From the NCBI GenBank assembly GCA_947568835.1, contig OX387607.1, forward strand, positions 16,233,701-16,297,700: DNA of 64,000 nt, given 5' to 3'. A model generated the notes under the pieces. It worked only from the letters and a program-made list of their open reading frames with translations. It did not search any database and was not told the DNA's origin. Made by a program: the position numbers and the translations under genes. This DNA comes from Protonemura montana (lineage: Eukaryota; Arthropoda; Insecta; Plecoptera; Nemouridae). Positions 58,674 to 64,000 of this stretch are shown here, one piece after another; position 1 is the stretch's first letter, and each line of letters starts with the position of its first letter.

Positions 58674-59267
58674 TTACTGTTCGGGAGAGAGGTTGGAGGG
58701 ATGAAAGTTAAGCAACACTGCGCTGAGTCCGGTGTTAGATGGGTGACCATCATACACATGTCCAGTTCTGTTCGGGAGAGAGGTTGGAAGGATGAAAGTT
58801 AAGCAACACCGTGCTGGGTCAGGTATTGGATGGGTGACCATCATACACATGACCAGTTCTGTTCGGGAGAGAGGTTGGAGGGATGAAAGTTAAGCAACAC
58901 TGCGCTGGGTCAGGTATTGGATGGGTGACCATCATACACAAGACCAGTTCTGTTCGGGAGAGAGGTTGGAGGGATGAAAGTTAGTAAAGCAACTTCACTC
59001 GCCTTGCTTATCAACCTCTCGACACCATGGATTTGTGGAGGAATCCTGCTGTTCGCGTTGTACCGTCCTTCGGAAGGAACGTTAAGCCGATGGTCCCCTT
59101 GCTCTTCGACAGGAGTAGGCTACGTGCCGGCACCGGGTTCCCCTCTTCCCTTCTAGACTAGGTTAGGTTCATCATCATCCACTCATTCACCGACGCCATT
59201 AGACCAGTGCCGCATGGCCGGATGTCAAAACAGTGCGTCTTTAAACACCACAAAATAATAATAATAA
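58674..59267 (+). mobile_element. 5S-derived SINE with target-site duplication (copy g)
   Basis: 5'-truncated copy starting inside a 91-bp unit (CTGTTCGGGAGAGAGG). It includes three further units with GGATGGGTGACC-like motifs, then the body and tail ending AAACACCACAAAATAATAAT. It is flanked by TCTTGTCT at 58666-58673 and 59268-59275; the similarity extends to 12 of 14 bases. Such a duplication with a 3' A/T-rich tail indicates LINE-mediated retrotransposition. Confidence 0.9.
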
Positions 59268-59275
59268 TCTTGTCT

Positions 59276-60249
59276 GTATTGGTACTTGAATGCAAAGCAG
59301 CGCCGAGGAGCGCCGAGGTTTTATTTTGGTCTATCAAATCGTCTTCAATTGCAGGTGATTTGAAAAGGATCCGGGATGTTCTTAAGGAATGGCAAATCTT
59401 GTGGTCTGTAAATTCACACATCCACTTTGAATAATTGAGTAATGTGAATTCGTTTCTCTCACCGAACACCATAGGTCAGCACATCTCTAGTTGGTACCAG
59501 TAGTAAAACACACGTATTTTCGTAATAGTTTCAAATTATTTATTTGAGTTTGTTCGCTACAAAAATACTCAATGGCACAGAAAGAAAATGAGTAAGAGTC
59601 ACATGAAATAAAAACGGGGGGAAAAAAAGAAATACAGAATTACTCGCAAGTCGTGATTATGTCCAGCATAAGTAGAGTTTTTGTTTCTTTTAGCAGTCGT
59701 TGAGTATGAAGTCAATTGTTCGGGGTGAACAATGTTGGTAACCATGAAACCAAGGTGTCGAGTCCGTATTTGTCTTTGTCGCTTGAAATCGGATTGGAAA
59801 CACACATTATCTTAGCTTGAACTGCAAGTCCTAAGGCATAACAATAGCAAAACAAAGTTTGCTTGTATAAAAAAAAAATTTTCATAAATTATTACTCGCT
59901 AAAACAAGAATTAAAATGAGTGTGAAGTGCGTAACGCATTTGCGTTTTTTCTCTTTGATGCGTGAGTGATGTGCGTTGATGCGTGATGTCCAATGCAAAT
60001 AAAAACGTGAAATTTTTCAGTTATTCTAGGTGAGATTTGGCATTAATTAAATGCCAAGCTCTGTTGACTAAACGCAGGTAAGTATAGGTACACTGTGAAA
60101 CGGTGAACTCCTCTGAGAAGACAAGTTATTCAGTTTTAAACGATACCATCGACTACACACGCATCGAATTCGTATTACACTAAAATGAGTCAATTTAAAT
60201 TAAAAATAAATTTAATAAATTATATAAATACTCTTCGATCAAGAAAGTA
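59276..60249. other. noncoding stretch, 3' flank of Osiris gene 7
   Basis: No gene recognised. A minus-strand ATTAAA at 60216-60211 is a plausible polyadenylation signal about 35 bp after the stop of gene 7. Confidence 0.5.
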
Positions 60250-62164
60250 TTACTGAGCCTTGACATGTTCAGGAGCCTGACCAGCGAAAGCCATTTGGTG
60301 AGCATCATCGATGGACCTACTGTAAGGTCCACCCGAGCTCCATCCACCGGAAGCTGCTGGCGAGTAGCTACCACCGCTTCCTGACGACCATCCTGAGCTG
60401 GCTCCGTGTCCACCACTGCTGTAAGAGGATCCTCCTAGAGATCCAAGGTTGCTAAGACCACCTCCAGAGATGAGTTTCTGCACGGCGAGGGCTCCAGCAA
60501 TGACCAGGGCGAGCTTAGCGACCAACAAGGCTTTGATGACCAGGAACTTAGTGGCGACCAGAGCAAGGGGAACGAGCAGAGCGAGTTTAGCACCGATAGC
60601 CATCAGCAGGGGAGACAGACGCTTGGACAGCTTGAACTTCTTCTTGCGTCCTGCAAAGAAAAAAAACAGTGGACATGTTAAAAAAAAATGTGGTTTTTAC
60701 AATTAAACTTGTCAGTATTCATTTGAGTTTCTTTAGCCACGTATCGCTTTTGATCATTAATTTCTTTATAACAATAAGAAGTGATACTTTTGATTCTTGT
60801 CTTTTGTCCTTCGTAGCACCGCTTTGTGGTATGCAAAGGTGGGCTTGGCTTTGACCCGGCACAATGTCATTGTGGTGATTTGAATGCGCTATGCTACCGC
60901 CGATTGGCGGGCTTCTGTAATCGCATTGAATCGACCTGCAGTTACCAACAACATTTATTCACGATTTTCTTGTCCCGGAGGCCCGGCCCCTGGTCTCGAC
61001 ACCACGCTGTGCTGAGAACGTTGTTGACTTTATGCTTTTCCGGGTTATTTTCTATGTCACACGCGTGCTATAAACTGTACCATTTCCAAGCACACATGTG
61101 TGTTTTGCATGATACGTCCGCTCACAGTGATGTCTTTTATAACCACGGTTTACTTTTGGATATTAATCGAATCGAAGACAATGCATGGAGTTGCTGATTT
61201 TTGCTGCACTTATCCACCGCAATGAGGTCGTGAGCAATCATTTTACATGCAGTTTTAATTCAGTGGTGACCTATATTTGAACGGCAACCTGGACACGTTT
61301 CTATTTGCTGTTTTAACTCGTTTTGTCTCGCCAGAAATGACATAACGCTGCACACACAAAGAAAAATACTCGATTCAAGTTCAATGCCACAATGTCATGG
61401 TCCAGTAACATTCAGATTCTCTGTCTCTATCGTGATTCTACGTGTAAAGGTGAAAGTCTAACAATGAAAGTAGACTTGCAATAAAAGACGTTACTTTATA
61501 AGCGACGTAACGGTTAGCATTTCCAGTTTAAGTCCTTATAAAAGTGCTTGGTCAGGATTATCTCAATTGAAATCGAAAACAACTGCGCTTTTATCCGAGT
61601 TGATTACACAATTAAAGTGACCAGACTTGTGATTAACTCCCGTCTGGTCTAGACTCTCAAAGCCACTGCCAAGATTGTACTTGTGTTGAAATTACCTTCC
61701 TCGAAGACCTTCTGGATGCCTTCCTTGGCGGCTTCCGGGAGCTTGAACTGCAGCGAGTGCGTCTCGAAGAAACGTGCGACGGACTCCACGATCATATCCA
61801 GCATCCTCGAGGTCCTGCCAGCTGGCGCGGTCTCCAGAGAATTCTGCATCTCAGCTTCGGTCATCAAAGCGCGACCATTGCGGGACTCCTCGGCGCTGCC
61901 GACAAAGTTGATGCCATCGACAATCTCGATGTTGGTCATTCGAGAAGCTCGGTCCAACATGGCGACAGCCTTAACTCCGAGACAGGAGAGCATGTCTTTG
62001 TCGCTGCATCCTTCGACGACCTTCATGACGACGTTCCAGTTGCCGTCCTCGTTGCTGCGGCCCTCCACGATGTTATCCTGAACCATGTTCGGCGCGGGCA
62101 CAGCTAGCACACCGTTCACCACGACGACAGCGACCAAAAACTTCCACACACACGAGAATGCCAT
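60250..62164 (-). CDS. Osiris family protein 7
   Basis: Two exons, 62164-61696 and 60650-60250, give 289 aa. Signal peptide (MAFSCVWKFLVAVVVVNGVLA). C53 and C61 (C-x7-C) lie in EGCSDKDMLSCLGVKAVAML, followed by FFETHSLQFKLPE. Exon 1 ends VFEEG; donor GTAATT, acceptor TTTGCAG, phase 1. Exon 2 starts RKKKFKLSKRLSPLLMA, then a long Ala/Leu/Val hydrophobic segment (about 45 residues), a Gly/Ser-rich tail with YSSGGHGASSGWSSG-type repeats, and DDAHQMAFAGQAP (AQxLAY-like). This is the most canonical family member in the window. The intron is about 1 kb and contains an antisense TATAAAAG near 61537, of unknown meaning. Confidence 0.95.
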
Positions 62165-62296
62165 CTCAAAAACTGAACGTAACTGTTTGAATAAAATTGA
62201 AAACTCAATTCACCGACGTCTGATGCTGGTTTGTGTGATTACTTCTGTCTATGGAGGTGTACAGACAAGTGGTATATTGTTTTCAAGAGCGTCCCC

Positions 62297-62303
62297 TATA
62301 TAT
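62297..62303 (-). promoter_or_regulatory. TATA box of Osiris gene 7
   Basis: ATATATA on the minus strand (within ACATATATAGGGGACG), about 135 bp upstream of the ATG at 62164. Confidence 0.6.
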
Positions 62304-62309
62304 GTTGGC

Positions 62310-63171
62310 CCGGCCTAACCTCAATAACCTCAGACGCTCCTCCTCCTTATGGAGGCGCCGAAGATTATCCAATGGGCCGGGGCCCGCGCGCGGCGGCCTA
62401 CGGGGATGACGCACCCATCCTACGCACTAACACATGAAGAAAGTCTAGCCGAGGAAATGGGAAGTGTGTGTGCGTCTTGGCTTGTTGAGAGTTGAGGACT
62501 CTGGTGTCTGCCCGATGTCCGGTATTGACAGCTAGTCGATGGTATTGTGATTTTTGTGTATTTGTACACAGATTGAGTTTAAGACGATGTAATTGTAAAT
62601 GGATTTCAATGCCAATACCGAACAATTGTTTCAAATATTCAACCGTAGGTCGCTATCCAAAGGATCTCAATATTAAAATTAGAATATTAGTTATTTCAAT
62701 TAATATTTCCGATCCATTAGAACGTGGTCGATGATAGGTATTTCACGTTGCCGTGCAATGTTTTAACAAGGAATTTCTTCAGCTTCCAACGAGTAACGGA
62801 ATCGCGCGAGTCGTAAATATAATTTATAATAACAAGGCTAAGCAAACAAATAATAACAATCTCTGAGTCTCTACGACGTGTCTATTCGAGACCGGATGAG
62901 TAACAGTTCTCTGTGACGATGTCAGATCATTTATTCAAGATGGACACCGAAAAGGTCGGTTTGGTTCGTTTAAAGTGCATTTCAAAAATATCATATTTTC
63001 TGTTGTGAAAATTTGGACTTAATACCAAGGGAAATGCACAACTCGACAAACTTTTTCAGGAACAATTCATGTGGTTGTTTGAGTGTAAACAATTTCCTTC
63101 ACTTCTCTGATAGACTGTTGACACATTTCCAGCTTGAACCAACGGGAAGAAAATGTTGCCCAATACAGATA
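62310..63171. other. noncoding stretch upstream of Osiris gene 7
   Basis: No gene recognised. A GC-rich patch (GGGGCCCGCGCGCGGCGG-like, about 62380-62400) lies roughly 100 bp beyond the TATA box. Confidence 0.5.
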
Positions 63172-63888
63172 AATTCTAGCCCAAATACACCTCAATTCCA
63201 GCCCAAATATAGCTAAATTCCAGCCCAAATACATCTCAATTCTAGCCCAAATACAACTGAATTCTAGCCTGAATATAGCTCAATTCTAGCCCAAATACAC
63301 CTCGATTCCAGCCCAAATACAACTGAATTCTAGCCTGAATATAGCTCAATTCTAGCCCAAATACATCTCAATTCTAGCCCAAATACAACTGAATTCTAGC
63401 CTGAATATAGCTCAATTCTAGCCCAAATATATCTCAATTCCAGCCCAAATACATCTCAATTCTAGCCCAAATACAACTGAATTCTAGCCTGAATATAGCT
63501 CAATTCTAGCCCAAATATATCTCAATTCCAGCCCAAATACATCTCAATTCTAGCCCAAATACAACTGAATTCTAGCCCAAATACAACTGAATTCTAGCCT
63601 GAATATAGCTCAATTCTAGCCCAAATACATCTCAATTCTAGCCCAAATACAACTGAATTCTAGCCTGAATATAGCTCAATTCTAGCCCAAATATATCTCA
63701 ATTCCAGCCCAAATACATCTCAATTCTAGCCCAAATACAACTGAATTATAGCCTGAATATAGCTAAATTCTAGCCCTAATATAGCTAAATTCTAGCCCAA
63801 ATATAGCTTAATTCTAGCCCAAATACAACTGAATTCTAGCCTGAATATAGCTGAAATCTAGCCCAAATACAGCCCAATTCTAGCACAT
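63172..63888. repeat. 22-bp minisatellite
   Basis: More than 30 units of AATTCTAGCCCAAATACA plus a variable end (TCTC, ACTG, CCTC). They alternate with a variant AATTCTAGCCTGAATATAGC. The two types recur in a semi-regular order, giving a higher-order pattern of two to five units. The array nearly reaches the end of the window. Confidence 0.96.
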
Positions 63889-64000
63889 AATAGAGGTGAA
63901 TTCCCGTCGAAACGGCTTGGGAGTGGGCAGCGAGTTTATAGCCACGCGTGTAACCGTGCTGTATGTGGAGTCGGATTCTGTTTGTAGGTTCCGAGTAGAG

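Overview
The window is nuclear DNA from an insect. The evidence is spliced protein-coding genes, GT-AG introns, eukaryotic tRNA genes (one with an intron), Pol III-derived SINEs, hAT-type DNA transposons and, decisively, a tandem cluster of Osiris-family genes, a family known from insects. I could not place it to order. Most of the 64 kb is AT-rich noncoding DNA; one 200-N assembly gap lies at 39377-39576.

All seven recognised protein-coding genes are Osiris-like and all lie on the minus strand. From left to right they are numbered here 1 (11343-14953), 2 (20998-23022), 3 (32261/33446-38087), 4 (41332-45829), 5 (52066-55471), 6 (56329-57650) and 7 (60250-62164). Each has a secretory signal peptide in exon 1. 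Each has a phase-1 intron placed exactly after an (E/D)EG or ELG tripeptide, then a basic start to exon 2 (R-G/K-K-K...), a long hydrophobic segment, and a low-complexity or polar C-terminus. Genes 1, 2, 4 and 7 share a C-x7-C pair in the luminal domain (DUF1676). Genes 2, 4, 5 and 7 end in the family's AQxLAY-like motif. Joining the exons by their splice signals gives lengths divisible by three in every gene, which supports the models. In Drosophila this cluster coincides with the dosage-sensitive Triplo-lethal region and is expressed during cuticle deposition; the same role here is inferred.

Gene 3 is the most unusual. Its third exon has a strong acceptor and reads to a TGA followed by C. 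The same frame then stays open for another 394 codons. This suggests programmed stop-codon readthrough, a recent nonsense change, or a base error. A 5S-type SINE also sits directly against the 5' splice site of its intron 1, with a probable target-site duplication that includes that splice site.

The rest is accessory DNA: seven copies of a 5S rRNA-derived SINE whose 5S segment is itself tandemly amplified in 91-bp steps; seven copies or fragments of a composite element carrying 1-5 tandem 52-bp tRNA-like units between inverted repeats with CACTA...TAGTG ends; two hAT-type elements with perfect 8-bp target duplications; foldback elements; and four minisatellites with 10-, 22-, 52- and 118-bp units. 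Two canonical tRNA genes (Leu-CAA with intron, Cys-GCA) are present, the second inside an intron of gene 4. A compact plus-strand promoter-like cluster (CRE, CCAAT, TATA) lies antisense in the intron of gene 5.
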